Source: Pseudomonadota bacterium (GTDB taxonomy: Bacteria; Pseudomonadota; Gammaproteobacteria; Acidiferrobacterales; Acidiferrobacteraceae). Taken from it: a DNA stretch of 64,000 bases. Made by a program: the position numbers and the translations under genes. Each line of letters begins with the position of its first letter. Positions within the stretch are counted from its first letter, which is position 1. The DNA is taken from positions 1 through 64,000 of the forward strand of contig JAKAXM010000013.1 in assembly GCA_021816625.1 (NCBI GenBank). Reading direction: 5' to 3'. A model generated the notes under the pieces. The model was not told the origin of the DNA. It searched no databases and was given only the letters and a program-made list of their open reading frames with translations. This document shows, one piece after another, positions 8,842 through 17,208 of the stretch.

Positions 8842-9911
8842 GTCAGCACCCCGGCCGGTATTTGCATGGTCACGCAGTGCAGGCTGCCATGTTGGGCGAT
8901 CAAGGTGAGGCACGGAATGCCGATGATACGCCGTCCCGGGAAGCAGGCGCTTAGGATGGCGAGGGCCTCCGTATCTTTGCTGTCGTCGTAGGTCGGGACC
9001 AACACGGCGCCGTTTAGGATCAGGAAATTGGCATAGGTCGCCGGCAGGCGCGTCCCGTCGTTCGCGAGTTTGGCGCTTGGCCACGGCAGCGGCACGAGCC
9101 GGTAGGGCTGGCCGTCGGCCGTGCGCAGTGTCTTCAATTCCTGTTCCATGGCCTGCAGGGCCGGGTAGTGTTCGTCATCGGCGTAGGGGCATGCGCAATA
9201 GGCGATGGTCGCGGGGTCACAGAACCGGGCGAGCGTATCGATATGACCGTCGGTGTCGTCGCCGGCGAGGTAACCGTGGTGCAGCCAGAGGATGCGCTGG
9301 GCGCCTAGCTGAGCGGCGAGGATCGCCTCGATGTCGGCGCGCGTATGCTGGGGATTGCGGGTGGGGGCGAGCAGGCAGCTTGCGGTGACGAGGAGGGTAC
9401 CGGCCCCGTCGGAGTCGATGCTGCCGCCCTCCAGCACGAAGTCGACCGCCTCCCGCGGGATGTGTCCGAACGCCCCTTGTTCATAGAGGGTGCGCGTGAG
9501 GGCATCGTCCCGCTGATAGGGGTATTTGCGCCCCCAGCCGTTGAAGCTGAAATCCAAAAGCTTAAGGCCGTGGGATGTTGCGACCGTGAGGGGGCCATGG
9601 TCGCGCACGAAAACGTCGTCCGAGGGGGCGTTTGCAAAGCGCACGTGGGCTCGATCGGCCCCTGCTTCTTGTAGGGCCGCCTCCACGCGCTCGCGCTCGG
9701 CGCTACGGGCGAGCGTCACAAGCACTGTCTGATGATGGCTTATCGCGGCGGCAATGGCCGCAAAGGTGCGATCGGCTGCGGCCAGCGTGTCGGCCCAGTC
9801 GCTATCGGCGTGAGGCCAGGTCAGCATGACGGCCGATTGCGGTTCCCATTCGGCGCTCAGCCGGCGGTCTTCGGCCGGACGGTCGGCGCGGCGCATCATG
9901 ATTGTGGTCAT
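8838..9911 (-). CDS. aguA: Agmatine deiminase
   Basis: Hydrolyses agmatine to N-carbamoylputrescine and ammonia; AguB completes the path to putrescine. It is a member of the guanidino-modifying (peptidyl-arginine deiminase fold) superfamily. Substrate and catalytic motifs are visible: DVFVRDHGP near residue 100, FNGWGRKYP, LEGGSIDSDG, GDDTDGHID, and the nucleophile Cys346 in GSLHCVTMQIP near the C-terminus. It has 357 residues, close to the family size. It is the first gene of the minus-strand run. An arginine decarboxylase to supply agmatine is not in the window. Confidence 0.95.
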   Translation of the reverse strand: MTTIMMRRADRPAEDRRLSAEWEPQSAVMLTWPHADSDWADTLAAADRTFAAIAAAISHHQTVLVTLARSAERERVEAALQEAGADRAHVRFANAPSDDVFVRDHGPLTVATSHGLKLLDFSFNGWGRKYPYQRDDALTRTLYEQGAFGHIPREAVDFVLEGGSIDSDGAGTLLVTASCLLAPTRNPQHTRADIEAILAAQLGAQRILWLHHGYLAGDDTDGHIDTLARFCDPATIAYCACPYADDEHYPALQAMEQELKTLRTADGQPYRLVPLPWPSAKLANDGTRLPATYANFLILNGAVLVPTYDDSKDTEALAILSACFPGRRIIGIPCLTLIAQHGSLHCVTMQIPAGVLT

Positions 9912-9943
9912 TGCGGATGGATCCGAAGGGAAAGCCCGGGATC

Positions 9944-10645
9944 TTAACGGTTTAGGGCCGCCGCGCCAAGGCCGGTCGCGCCCAGGGCCGCAGTCAGGAA
10001 GTCCTTGAGGTCGGCCAGTTCCGGCGCGCTTACGGTATGCGCCATCGGGTAGGTGTGGAGCTTGGCGGGCACCCGGTGCTGGGCGAGCACGGCCTGGGTA
10101 CGTACGGCCGCGCTGTAGGGGATCATGGGGTCCTGGGTGCCATGGCCCAGGAATACCGGGGTCTGGTCGTTGACGGGGAACCCGTCGCCCAGGCGATGGG
10201 CAAGAGGCAGGTACGTCGATAATCCAACCGTGGCGGCCAGCCGGACGGGGGCCGTGAGCATGGTGTAGAGAGCGACGGCGCCGCCCTGGGAAAATCCACC
10301 GAGCACGATCCGCTCGCCCGGCACGCCCTGGCGCTCCTGGTCCCTGATGAGCTCGAGCACGGCACAGGCCGCCTGGCGGATACCGACCTCGTCTTGCGGG
10401 TCTTCGGGACGCGTGCCGTAAAGATCAAACCAAGCGGGCATCGCAGCGCCGCCGTTTAGAGTCACGTTTTGGATCGGTGCGTGGGGAAACACGAAGCGGA
10501 GGTCCTGGTCGGTAATCCCCGCCAAGCTGTCCACGAGGTCGGTGAAGTCGTGACCATCGGCCCCCAGGCCATGGAGCCAGATGAGCGCGTAACGCGGATG
10601 TGGCCCGGAGACGAACTGAAGCGGCGGTCTGACGAAAAAAGCCAT
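9944..10645 (-). CDS. Carboxylesterase/phospholipase family alpha/beta hydrolase
   Basis: A 233-residue cytoplasmic serine hydrolase of the Abhydrolase_2 (EstB/acyl-protein thioesterase-like) family. The catalytic triad reads Ser119 in GFSQGG, Asp172 in GHGTQDPMIPY and His203 in YPMAHTVS. The oxyanion-hole region LHGLGADGHDF is present. No signal peptide is seen. The natural substrate cannot be predicted; family members cut short acyl esters. It lies 57 bases downstream of the CsrA-like gene on the same strand, and aguA begins 32 bases beyond its end. Confidence 0.88.
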   Translation of the reverse strand: MAFFVRPPLQFVSGPHPRYALIWLHGLGADGHDFTDLVDSLAGITDQDLRFVFPHAPIQNVTLNGGAAMPAWFDLYGTRPEDPQDEVGIRQAACAVLELIRDQERQGVPGERIVLGGFSQGGAVALYTMLTAPVRLAATVGLSTYLPLAHRLGDGFPVNDQTPVFLGHGTQDPMIPYSAAVRTQAVLAQHRVPAKLHTYPMAHTVSAPELADLKDFLTAALGATGLGAAALNR

Positions 10646-10702
10646 GCCCCATTATAGCCCGCGGCGACCGGTCGCGAGAAGGCCGGGACGGGTATCGGGG
10701 GC

Positions 10703-10918
10703 TCAGCGGCTGGGGACGTCGGTACGCGCAGCGGCCCGTCGCACGCGCAGGGGTCGTGCGGTCGTCACGGCCAGACGCGCCGCTGCAGCGCTCGTGTGGG
10801 CCACGACGATCTCAATGGGACCCGTTGCGAACAAGGCCGCGGCGGTCAATGTGGGATCGGTCTCGGGATCGAGGGCGATCAGGATGCGTTCACCGCGCTT
10901 GCGGGTGATCATGAGCAT
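10703..10918 (-). CDS. Divergent CsrA-like protein
   Basis: A 71-residue protein whose N-terminus MLMITRKRGERILIA matches the start of CsrA, the global post-transcriptional regulator that binds GGA motifs in mRNA leaders. The middle and end differ: the usual VRIGIxAPxxxxVxREE segment, which carries the key RNA-contacting Arg44, is replaced by an alanine-rich stretch (IEIVVAHTSAAAARLAV). A short insertion precedes that strand. It may be a paralogue with altered RNA specificity, a heterodimer-forming regulator or a decaying copy. It lies upstream of the esterase gene and divergent from the DUF1015 gene. Confidence 0.65.
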   Translation of the reverse strand: MLMITRKRGERILIALDPETDPTLTAAALFATGPIEIVVAHTSAAAARLAVTTARPLRVRRAAARTDVPSR

Positions 10919-11096
10919 AAGGTCTTACGTCCCGGGTGAGCCAAGCGGCGCCGGCCCGACGCGCTTTCTCCTACCGTTGTAGCTGGAGGCGATGTCGCAG
11001 TCGATAGCTTTTCGGCGACAAAGTGAGCGGGCCCGCCCCGTTTACTTGGGCCGTGAAATCAGATTGAATGGCGGTCTTTTGAGAGCAGGGACACCC

Positions 11097-12311
11097 ATGA
11101 GCCTGATTCATCCCTTTCGTGGCTTGCGACCGCAAGGCAACCGTGCCGCCGAGGTCATAGCCCCGCCTTACGACGTCTTGAGTAGTGCCGAGGCGCGCGC
11201 TGCGGTGGCCGGTCGGCCCTTGAGTTTTCTGCGCGTCTCAAAGGCGGAAGTGGATCTGCCGGAGGCCACGGCCCCTACCGACGAGGCCGTGTTTCGGCAG
11301 GCCGCCGCAAATTGGGCACGGCTACGTGCAGCCGTACTGATCCGGGATGAAAAGCCCTGCTACTACTGTTACGAGCTGACCATGGGTCAGCACGTCCAGC
11401 GCGGCTTGGTCGCGGCCGCCTCGGTGGCCGCCTATGAGGCAGGCCGTATCCGCCGCCATGAGCTCACGCGGCCGGACAAGGAGCGCGACCGGGCCCGCCA
11501 CATCGAGGCCTTGAATGCCCAGACGGGACCGGCCTTCCTTACCTTTCGGGCCGACCCCGAGATCACCGCTTTGTTGCAGGAGGCGGCGCGCGGGGAGCCG
11601 GCGGTCGATGCGCTGTTGAATGATATCCGTCATCGCCTCTGGGTCGTGGCCGACGCGGGCCTGGTGGCGCGCTTGACCGACGCCTTCGAAGCGCTCCCGC
11701 GTGTCTATATCGCCGACGGCCACCACCGGACGGCCGCGGCCCGGGTGGTGGCGCATGGGCGCGGGGGCGTGGACGGGCCCCATCACCGTTTTCTTGCGGT
11801 GCTGTTTCCCGACAACGAGATGCAAATCCTGAATTACGACCGGCTGGTCACCGACTTACATGGGCACACCGTCGCGGCCTTCCAGTCGGCGCTCGCCCCG
11901 TCTTTTGCGCTCACCGAAGCGCCTGGCCCGGTTCGGCCGCAGGGTCCCGGGGAGTTTGGTATGTATGTCGCAGGGCGCTGGTATCACCTGCGCTACCGGG
12001 GCGTCCTTCCCGCCGATCCGGTAGCGCGGCTCGATGTGAGTCTGTTGCAGGACCGCGTATTGGCGCCGATCCTGGGGATTAGCGATCCGCGCCGTGACCA
12101 GCGCATCGATTTCGTGGGCGGGGTGCGGGGACCGCAGGCCCTGGCGGAGCGGGTGGATCGCTCCGGGGGTGTGGCCTTCGTGCTGTTTCCGACGCGGCTG
12201 GCCGATCTCATGGCCGTCGCCGATCAGGATGGGGTGATGCCGCCGAAGTCGACTTGGTTCGAGCCCAAGCTCGCCGACGGCCTCGTCTCTTATACTTTGG
12301 AGGACGATTAG
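11097..12311 (+). CDS. DUF1015 family protein
   Basis: A conserved bacterial/archaeal protein of unknown function; here 404 residues. Characteristic family motifs are present: an N-terminal PFRGLRP and APPYDVLS, a central RHELTRPDKERDR, and YIADGHHRTAAA, which resembles a nucleotide- or phosphate-binding HH motif. No signal peptide or membrane helix is seen, so it is cytoplasmic. ATG 11097 is chosen because the family begins at MSLIHPFRG; in-frame upstream codons from 10992 are unrelated. Its 3' end overlaps that of the convergent DUF3579 gene by 4 bases. Confidence 0.85.
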   Translation: MSLIHPFRGLRPQGNRAAEVIAPPYDVLSSAEARAAVAGRPLSFLRVSKAEVDLPEATAPTDEAVFRQAAANWARLRAAVLIRDEKPCYYCYELTMGQHVQRGLVAAASVAAYEAGRIRRHELTRPDKERDRARHIEALNAQTGPAFLTFRADPEITALLQEAARGEPAVDALLNDIRHRLWVVADAGLVARLTDAFEALPRVYIADGHHRTAAARVVAHGRGGVDGPHHRFLAVLFPDNEMQILNYDRLVTDLHGHTVAAFQSALAPSFALTEAPGPVRPQGPGEFGMYVAGRWYHLRYRGVLPADPVARLDVSLLQDRVLAPILGISDPRRDQRIDFVGGVRGPQALAERVDRSGGVAFVLFPTRLADLMAVADQDGVMPPKSTWFEPKLADGLVSYTLEDD

Positions 12312-12631
12312 GCCGGACAGAGCCGGGGGGTAATCATCTCGTGGGGGTTTTCGCCCCCGTCAAGCCCGCGGATCTTCAGTTTATTGCCCTTGGCGAAGTC
12401 CACGAGAAAGCTGAAAGCGCTCGGATTCACGGACTTTAGCGCCGGATCGAGGACTAGGCATTTACGGCCGTCGATCATCTGCGGTTGCACATAGTGAGAG
12501 TAGCGGATGCGGCGATCCATGCCAAAGGTCGAAAGGCTGCCACTGATGCGCTCTATCCAATCACTGGGCCGAAAGGTCCGGCCATCTTCCGTTACGCCCT
12601 CGATCACGATCATGTTACGGGCTTCCGTCAT
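12308..12631 (-). CDS. DUF3579 family protein
   Basis: A small (107 residues) soluble protein of unknown function found mainly in beta- and gammaproteobacteria. Diagnostic segments are FRPSDWIERISG, YSHYVQP and KCLVLDPAL. ATG 12631 is preferred over the in-frame GTG at 12646 because GTGAGGT upstream serves as its ribosome site and the family begins close to IVIEGVT. It lies downstream of pyrD on the minus strand, with a gap of 66 bases to the pyrD stop on the other side. No function is proposed. Confidence 0.8.
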   Translation of the reverse strand: MTEARNMIVIEGVTEDGRTFRPSDWIERISGSLSTFGMDRRIRYSHYVQPQMIDGRKCLVLDPALKSVNPSAFSFLVDFAKGNKLKIRGLDGGENPHEMITPRLCPA

Positions 12632-12697
12632 CGTCTTGTACCTCACGTGCTTTCTATCGATTCTGTCGTCGTTTCTGACAGCAAGGATAGCGCGTTT

Positions 12698-13798
12698 TTA
12701 AGAAAGTTCGTGCCCATTGGGCCTCTGGCCGGACGAATGGTTCACGCGCGCCGCGGAAAGCGCACTGGCGAGATCCGCATGACCCGAGGCCGCTACCCGA
12801 TGGGCGAGATCGGCTTGGATCGCGCGCACGAGTCCGGGCCCTTCGTAAATCAGTCCGGTATAAATCTGTAACAAAGACGCCCCCGCGAGCAGATGTTTCC
12901 AGGCTTCCTCTGCATTAATGATGCCACCGGCGCCGATGATCGGAATATCCGGTAAGGCTTTGAAAACTTGGGCAATGATCTCCCGGGCTCGGGGAGCTAA
13001 GGGGGCTCCGCTCAAGCCCCCTTGCTCCTGACCGGCGCGCGTCCGCCCCACACCGGGGCGGCCGACCGTCGTATTGGTGGCGATCACGGCCTCGCAGCCC
13101 ACATCCCCAAGGACCGCCAGCAAGGCCGCGAGTTCGGCGGCCGTGAGGTCCGGGGCGATCTTGACGGCGATCGGCACATGGCGTCCGCGCCGCGCCAGCG
13201 CCCCCTGATCCTCTTTCAGGGCCCCGAGGAGCTCCCGGGCGGCCTCCGGTTCCTGCAGGCTGCGCAGTCCCGGGGTGTTCGGTGAGGACAGGTTGATGGT
13301 GATGTAATCGGCGTACGGGGCGAGGGCGCCAAACCCCAGCCGGTAGTCGTCGACGGCCCGCGCAAGCGGCGTCTCGCGATTTTTCCCTATGTTAACACCA
13401 ATGGGTATGGAAACACCACGGCCGCGCAGGCGCCGGGCGAGCTCATCCATGCCTTTATTGTTAAAGCCGAGTCGATTGATGAGGGCGCGCTCCTCACTGA
13501 GCCGAAACAGGCGCGGCCGGGGGTTGCCGGGCTGGGCACGCGGGGTGACCGTACCGACCTCGAGGAAGCCAAAGCCGAGTGTAGCGAGCCCGCGCAGGGC
13601 TTCACCGTTTTTGTCGAAGCCTGCCGCAAGGCCCAGGGGATTGCCGAAGTGCAACCCCAGGGCGTCGACCTCAAGGCCCGGCACGGCCGGGCGCCCGGCC
13701 GGACCGAGTGTCCCGCGGGCCCGCAGGGTCGCGAGGCCTGCGGCATGGGCCAGTTCGGGCGGCAGCCGAAAGAGCCAAGGACGCAGCCCCTTGTACAT
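12698..13798 (-). CDS. pyrD: Dihydroorotate dehydrogenase (quinone), class 2
   Basis: Oxidises dihydroorotate to orotate in pyrimidine synthesis and passes electrons to ubiquinone; FMN enzyme bound to the inner membrane surface. The N-terminal amphipathic extension (MYKGLRPWLFRLPPE) is the hallmark of class 2. FMN and active-site motifs are GLAAGFDKNG, INRLGFNNKG, NLSSPNTPGLR (catalytic serine) and GAGGI. ATG 13798 is chosen over 13822 because the family starts there and it just clears the pseudouridine synthase stop. The C-terminal ~15 residues extend beyond the usual end and look unstructured. Confidence 0.95.
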   Translation of the reverse strand: MYKGLRPWLFRLPPELAHAAGLATLRARGTLGPAGRPAVPGLEVDALGLHFGNPLGLAAGFDKNGEALRGLATLGFGFLEVGTVTPRAQPGNPRPRLFRLSEERALINRLGFNNKGMDELARRLRGRGVSIPIGVNIGKNRETPLARAVDDYRLGFGALAPYADYITINLSSPNTPGLRSLQEPEAARELLGALKEDQGALARRGRHVPIAVKIAPDLTAAELAALLAVLGDVGCEAVIATNTTVGRPGVGRTRAGQEQGGLSGAPLAPRAREIIAQVFKALPDIPIIGAGGIINAEEAWKHLLAGASLLQIYTGLIYEGPGLVRAIQADLAHRVAASGHADLASALSAARVNHSSGQRPNGHELS

Positions 13799-13799
13799 A

Positions 13800-14516
13800 T
13801 CAAAAGCGCTCGCCGGCCCCAAGGAGGCGCCACTGGCCAGGCTTCAGACCGCCTAGGCGGACGCGGCCGATGCGCACCCGCTTCAAGGCCCGTACCTCAC
13901 GGCCCACCAGTTTCAGCATGCGCCGGATCTGGCGCTTGCGGCCTTCGGTCAGGGTCATGGCCAGATGATCGGGGCCGAGCCGCTCGACTCGCACCGGGCG
14001 CAAGGGTCGCTCGTCCAAGGAGAGGGGGCCCCGGAGGGTGGAAAGCTCGCTATCGGTGATGGGTGCGTCGAGACGCACGAGATATTCCTTTTCGATGGTG
14101 TTGCCGCCGATGAGGAGGCGGGCTATGCGGCCGTCGTCAGTGAAGACGAGTAGGCCCTGGGAGTCGATGTCGAGACGCCCGGCTACGGCGAGACCCGGTG
14201 GTACCCGCGGCGCGGGACGGGCGCCCGCATAGGCGGTCGGGGTAAGCAGGACATGGGCGCTTTGATAGCCGTCTTCCGGCTGCCCCGAGACGTAGCCTAG
14301 GGGTTTGTTTAAAAGGAGCGTGAGCCGGCGGTCTTGCTGTTTCCGGGCGGCGGCCGACAACGTGATGCGCGCGGTCGGGGCGACCCGTTCGCCCAGGACC
14401 GCTAGGCGTCCGTCGACCTGCACAAGCCCTCGTTCGAGGTAGGAGTCGGCCTCGCGCCGCGAACAGATGCCACGGGCCGCCAAGAGTTTGGATATGCGCA
14501 CGAGGGTATCGGTCAT
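13800..14516 (-). CDS. rRNA pseudouridine synthase, RsuA/RluF family
   Basis: Isomerises a uridine in rRNA to pseudouridine. An N-terminal S4 RNA-binding domain (residues ~6-60, [17 protein letters not shown]) precedes the catalytic domain, with the nucleophilic aspartate in [12 protein letters not shown] and the C-terminal [11 protein letters not shown] motif. The variant [10 protein letters not shown] places it nearer RluF than RluB or RsuA, but the target base cannot be set from sequence. ATG 14516 was chosen because the S4 domain starts right after it; a start at 14753 would add 79 non-homologous residues and run into ilvD. 238 residues. Confidence 0.88.
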   Translation of the reverse strand: MTDTLVRISKLLAARGICSRREADSYLERGLVQVDGRLAVLGERVAPTARITLSAAARKQQDRRLTLLLNKPLGYVSGQPEDGYQSAHVLLTPTAYAGARPAPRVPPGLAVAGRLDIDSQGLLVFTDDGRIARLLIGGNTIEKEYLVRLDAPITDSELSTLRGPLSLDERPLRPVRVERLGPDHLAMTLTEGRKRQIRRMLKLVGREVRALKRVRIGRVRLGGLKPGQWRLLGAGERF

Positions 14517-14591
14517 CGGGGCGGGCGGTTTTCCGGTCGTGAGTTGTCCTGGCCCCAAGGCGGTCGTTACAATGGGGCTCGCGGAGGACTT

Positions 14592-16268
14592 ATGATAAAG
14601 CTTAACCGTTACAGCGCAAAGATCACGGCACCAAAATCGCAGGGCGCATCGCAGGCGATGCTGTATGGGACCGGTCTTAGACCCGAGGACATGGACAAGG
14701 CGCAGGTCGGTATCGGGAGCGTGTGGTTTGAGGGTAACACCTGCAATATGCATCTCCTAGATCTCGCGGCCCTCGTCAAAGAAGGCGTGGTGAAGGCGGG
14801 CCTTGTCGGTATGCGCTTCAATACGGTGGGCGTCTCCGACGGAATATCAATGGGAACCGATGGGATGAGTTATTCCCTACAGTCCCGCGACCTCATCGCC
14901 GATTCGATCGAAACCGTCATGAGCGCGCAATGGTACGATGGCCAGGTGACCTTGCCGGGCTGCGACAAGAACATGCCCGGTTGCATCATTGGGATGGCGC
15001 GCGTGAACCGCCCCGGGCTCATGATCTATGGCGGGACGATCAAGCCCGGCCACAGTCATGGCGAGACGCTCGATATCGTCTCGGCCTTCCAGGCCTACGG
15101 CGCCTATCTCGTCGGCGCGATCACCGAGGAGCAGCGCAGCGACGTCATCCGGCATGCCTGTCCAGGCGCCGGCGCCTGTGGGGGCATGTACACCGCAAAC
15201 ACCATGGCGTCGGCCATTGAGGCCCTCGGGATGAGTCTCCCGTATAGCTCCTCCACGCCGGCAGTCGATCCCGCCAAGCGTGCCGAATGCCTGCGCGCGG
15301 GCGCGGTCGTGCGTATGTTGCTCGAGCGCGACATCAAGCCCCGCGACATCATGACCCGCGCCGCCTTCGAGAATGCACTGACCCTCATCATGGTCCTGGG
15401 CGGCTCGACCAACGCGGTTTTGCACCTGATCGCCATGGCCCGCGCCGTCGATGTCGAACTCACCCTGGCGGATTTTCAGCGTGCCAGCGACCGCGTGCCC
15501 CTGCTCGCGGACCTAAAGCCGAGTGGCCAGTACGTCATGGAAGATCTCCATGAGGCCGGCGGTATCCCCGCCGTGATGCGCCTGCTGTGGGAGCGCGGAC
15601 TCATAAACGGCGAGTGCCTGACCGTGACGGGTAAGACGATGGCCGAAAACCTCGCCGACGTGGCGCCCCTGCGTGCCGGGCAAAAGGTGATACGGCCCTG
15701 GGATCAGCCGATCAAGGAGACTGCGCATATCCAGATCTTGACCGGTAACCTCGCGCCCGGCGGATCGGTCGCCAAGATCACGGGCAAAGAAGGTTTGTCG
15801 TTTACGGGGCCGGCGCGGGTTTATGATTCCGAGGAGGCCATGTTAGCCGCGGTTGAGGCGGGGGCCATTCGGCGCGGAGACGTCGTCATTATTCGTTATG
15901 AAGGGCCCAAGGGCGGGCCGGGCATGCCGGAGATGCTGACCCCGACCTCCGTACTCATGGGGGCCGGTCTGGGCCATGATGTGGCCTTGATCACCGACGG
16001 GCGTTTTTCCGGGGGGTCGCATGGCTTTATCATCGGGCATGTCGTGCCGGAGGCCCAGGAAGGCGGGCCGATTGCCCTGATCCAGGATGGCGATGTGGTA
16101 ACCATCGACGCGCAGGCCCGTGAGCTGTCGGCGGCGGTGAGTGACGCGGAGTGGGCGCGCCGCCGCGCCGCCTGGCGCATGCCGCCCTACAAGGCTACGC
16201 GAGGTACCCTGCGCAAGTACATAAAGATCGTCCAGGACGCATCGCACGGCTGTGTGACCGACGAATGA
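14592..16268 (+). CDS. ilvD: Dihydroxy-acid dehydratase
   Basis: Dehydrates 2,3-dihydroxy-isovalerate and its C6 homologue to the 2-keto acids of the valine and isoleucine pathways; its valine-branch product also feeds leucine synthesis by leuCDB. Iron-sulfur ligands are visible in [17 protein letters not shown] and CPGAGACGG. The 558-residue length and sequence style fit the shorter form, often a [2Fe-2S] enzyme, rather than the ~615-residue E. coli [4Fe-4S] type. ATG 14592 follows GGAGGA closely. A CDGSH iron-sulfur protein gene begins 31 bases downstream. Confidence 0.96.
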   Translation: MIKLNRYSAKITAPKSQGASQAMLYGTGLRPEDMDKAQVGIGSVWFEGNTCNMHLLDLAALVKEGVVKAGLVGMRFNTVGVSDGISMGTDGMSYSLQSRDLIADSIETVMSAQWYDGQVTLPGCDKNMPGCIIGMARVNRPGLMIYGGTIKPGHSHGETLDIVSAFQAYGAYLVGAITEEQRSDVIRHACPGAGACGGMYTANTMASAIEALGMSLPYSSSTPAVDPAKRAECLRAGAVVRMLLERDIKPRDIMTRAAFENALTLIMVLGGSTNAVLHLIAMARAVDVELTLADFQRASDRVPLLADLKPSGQYVMEDLHEAGGIPAVMRLLWERGLINGECLTVTGKTMAENLADVAPLRAGQKVIRPWDQPIKETAHIQILTGNLAPGGSVAKITGKEGLSFTGPARVYDSEEAMLAAVEAGAIRRGDVVIIRYEGPKGGPGMPEMLTPTSVLMGAGLGHDVALITDGRFSGGSHGFIIGHVVPEAQEGGPIALIQDGDVVTIDAQARELSAAVSDAEWARRRAAWRMPPYKATRGTLRKYIKIVQDASHGCVTDE

Positions 16269-16299
16269 GAACAACAACGATGCAACACAAGGAGGCGGC

Positions 16300-16512
16300 A
16301 TGGCAAAGGTCACGGTAAGGGCCAACGGCCCATATCTCGTCGAGGGCGCGGAGATCCGCGACGCCAATGGGGCGGTATTTCCGGTAGAACCGGGGAAACC
16401 GGTGGCCTTGTGCCGCTGTGGCGCCTCCCAGCGTAAACCGTTTTGCGACGGTAGCCACCTGAAGATCGGCTTTCAGGCGGCAGAGACTGCGGCCTCGTTC
16501 ACGGCAAAGTGA
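16300..16512 (+). CDS. CDGSH-type iron-sulfur domain protein
   Basis: A 70-residue soluble protein with the complete 2Fe-2S ligand set CxC-(x)10-CxxxH, seen as CRCGASQRKPFCDGSH. CDGSH proteins (mitoNEET relatives) carry labile [2Fe-2S] clusters with three cysteines and one histidine and act in cluster transfer or redox sensing. AAGGAGG precedes the ATG. It follows ilvD on the same strand, so a link to the ilvD cluster is possible but only inferred. Its last 14 bases overlap the convergent EEP hydrolase gene. Confidence 0.92.
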   Translation: MAKVTVRANGPYLVEGAEIRDANGAVFPVEPGKPVALCRCGASQRKPFCDGSHLKIGFQAAETAASFTAK

Positions 16513-17200
16513 CCGTCGCGCACAGCGGCAGGTGATCCGAGCAGATGCGCGTGAGCGGGGAGGCCTCGGTGTGGATGGCGACCGTCGCCTGCGCGGGGCT
16601 CACGAAGATCCGGTCGAGTGGCAGGAGCGGGAAAAACGCCGGAAAGGTCGGTGGGGCGGGCTGGGGGCGCAGGATCTGCCGGAGGGCGTCGAGCCCCGGA
16701 CCCTGCGCCCGCCACTCGTTTAGGTCTCCCATCACGACGAGCGGTTCATACGCCGTGGCGGCCAGATGCGTCGCCAGCCGCGTTGCCTGGAGGCGCCGTT
16801 CCCGCGGAAACAGGCCGAAATGGGTGACGACGGCGCGGAGCACGAGATCGGGGAGCTGGATATCGCAATCGAGCGCCCCGCGAGGCTCGTGACGCCCGAT
16901 CGAGAGGTCGAGGTGGCGCACGGCGAGGATGGGGTGCGGTGTCAGTAAGAGATTGCCATAGTGGCCGTGGTGGCGGCTCAGGAGCGGGCCGCGGGCCGCA
17001 TTGAGGCCGGTGGCATGGGGCAGGTAGTCCATTTGGGCGCTGTCTAGCCCAGGGCCCGAATGGGTGTCGACCTCCTGTAGGCCGACCACGTCGGCGCCGA
17101 AGTCGCGGATCGCCGCCGCGACCCTATCGGCATCGCGGGTCCGGTCGCGCCCCACGCAGCCATGCACATTGTAGGAAACCACGGTAAACGCCCGGCGCAT
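16499..17200 (-). CDS. Endonuclease/exonuclease/phosphatase (EEP) family hydrolase
   Basis: A 233-residue metal-dependent phosphodiesterase-fold protein. Family motifs appear in order: SYNVHGC near the start, GLQEVDTH (metal-binding Glu), VMGDLNEW, DRIFVS and a C-terminal SDHLPL with the catalytic Asp-His. No signal peptide is apparent. It lies eight bases after the phospholipase D-VTT gene; this pairing recurs in proteobacteria and suggests a joint role in phospholipid or other phosphodiester metabolism. The substrate cannot be named from sequence. Confidence 0.87.
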   Translation of the reverse strand: MRRAFTVVSYNVHGCVGRDRTRDADRVAAAIRDFGADVVGLQEVDTHSGPGLDSAQMDYLPHATGLNAARGPLLSRHHGHYGNLLLTPHPILAVRHLDLSIGRHEPRGALDCDIQLPDLVLRAVVTHFGLFPRERRLQATRLATHLAATAYEPLVVMGDLNEWRAQGPGLDALRQILRPQPAPPTFPAFFPLLPLDRIFVSPAQATVAIHTEASPLTRICSDHLPLCATVTLP

Positions 17201-17208
17201 GGTCGAGC

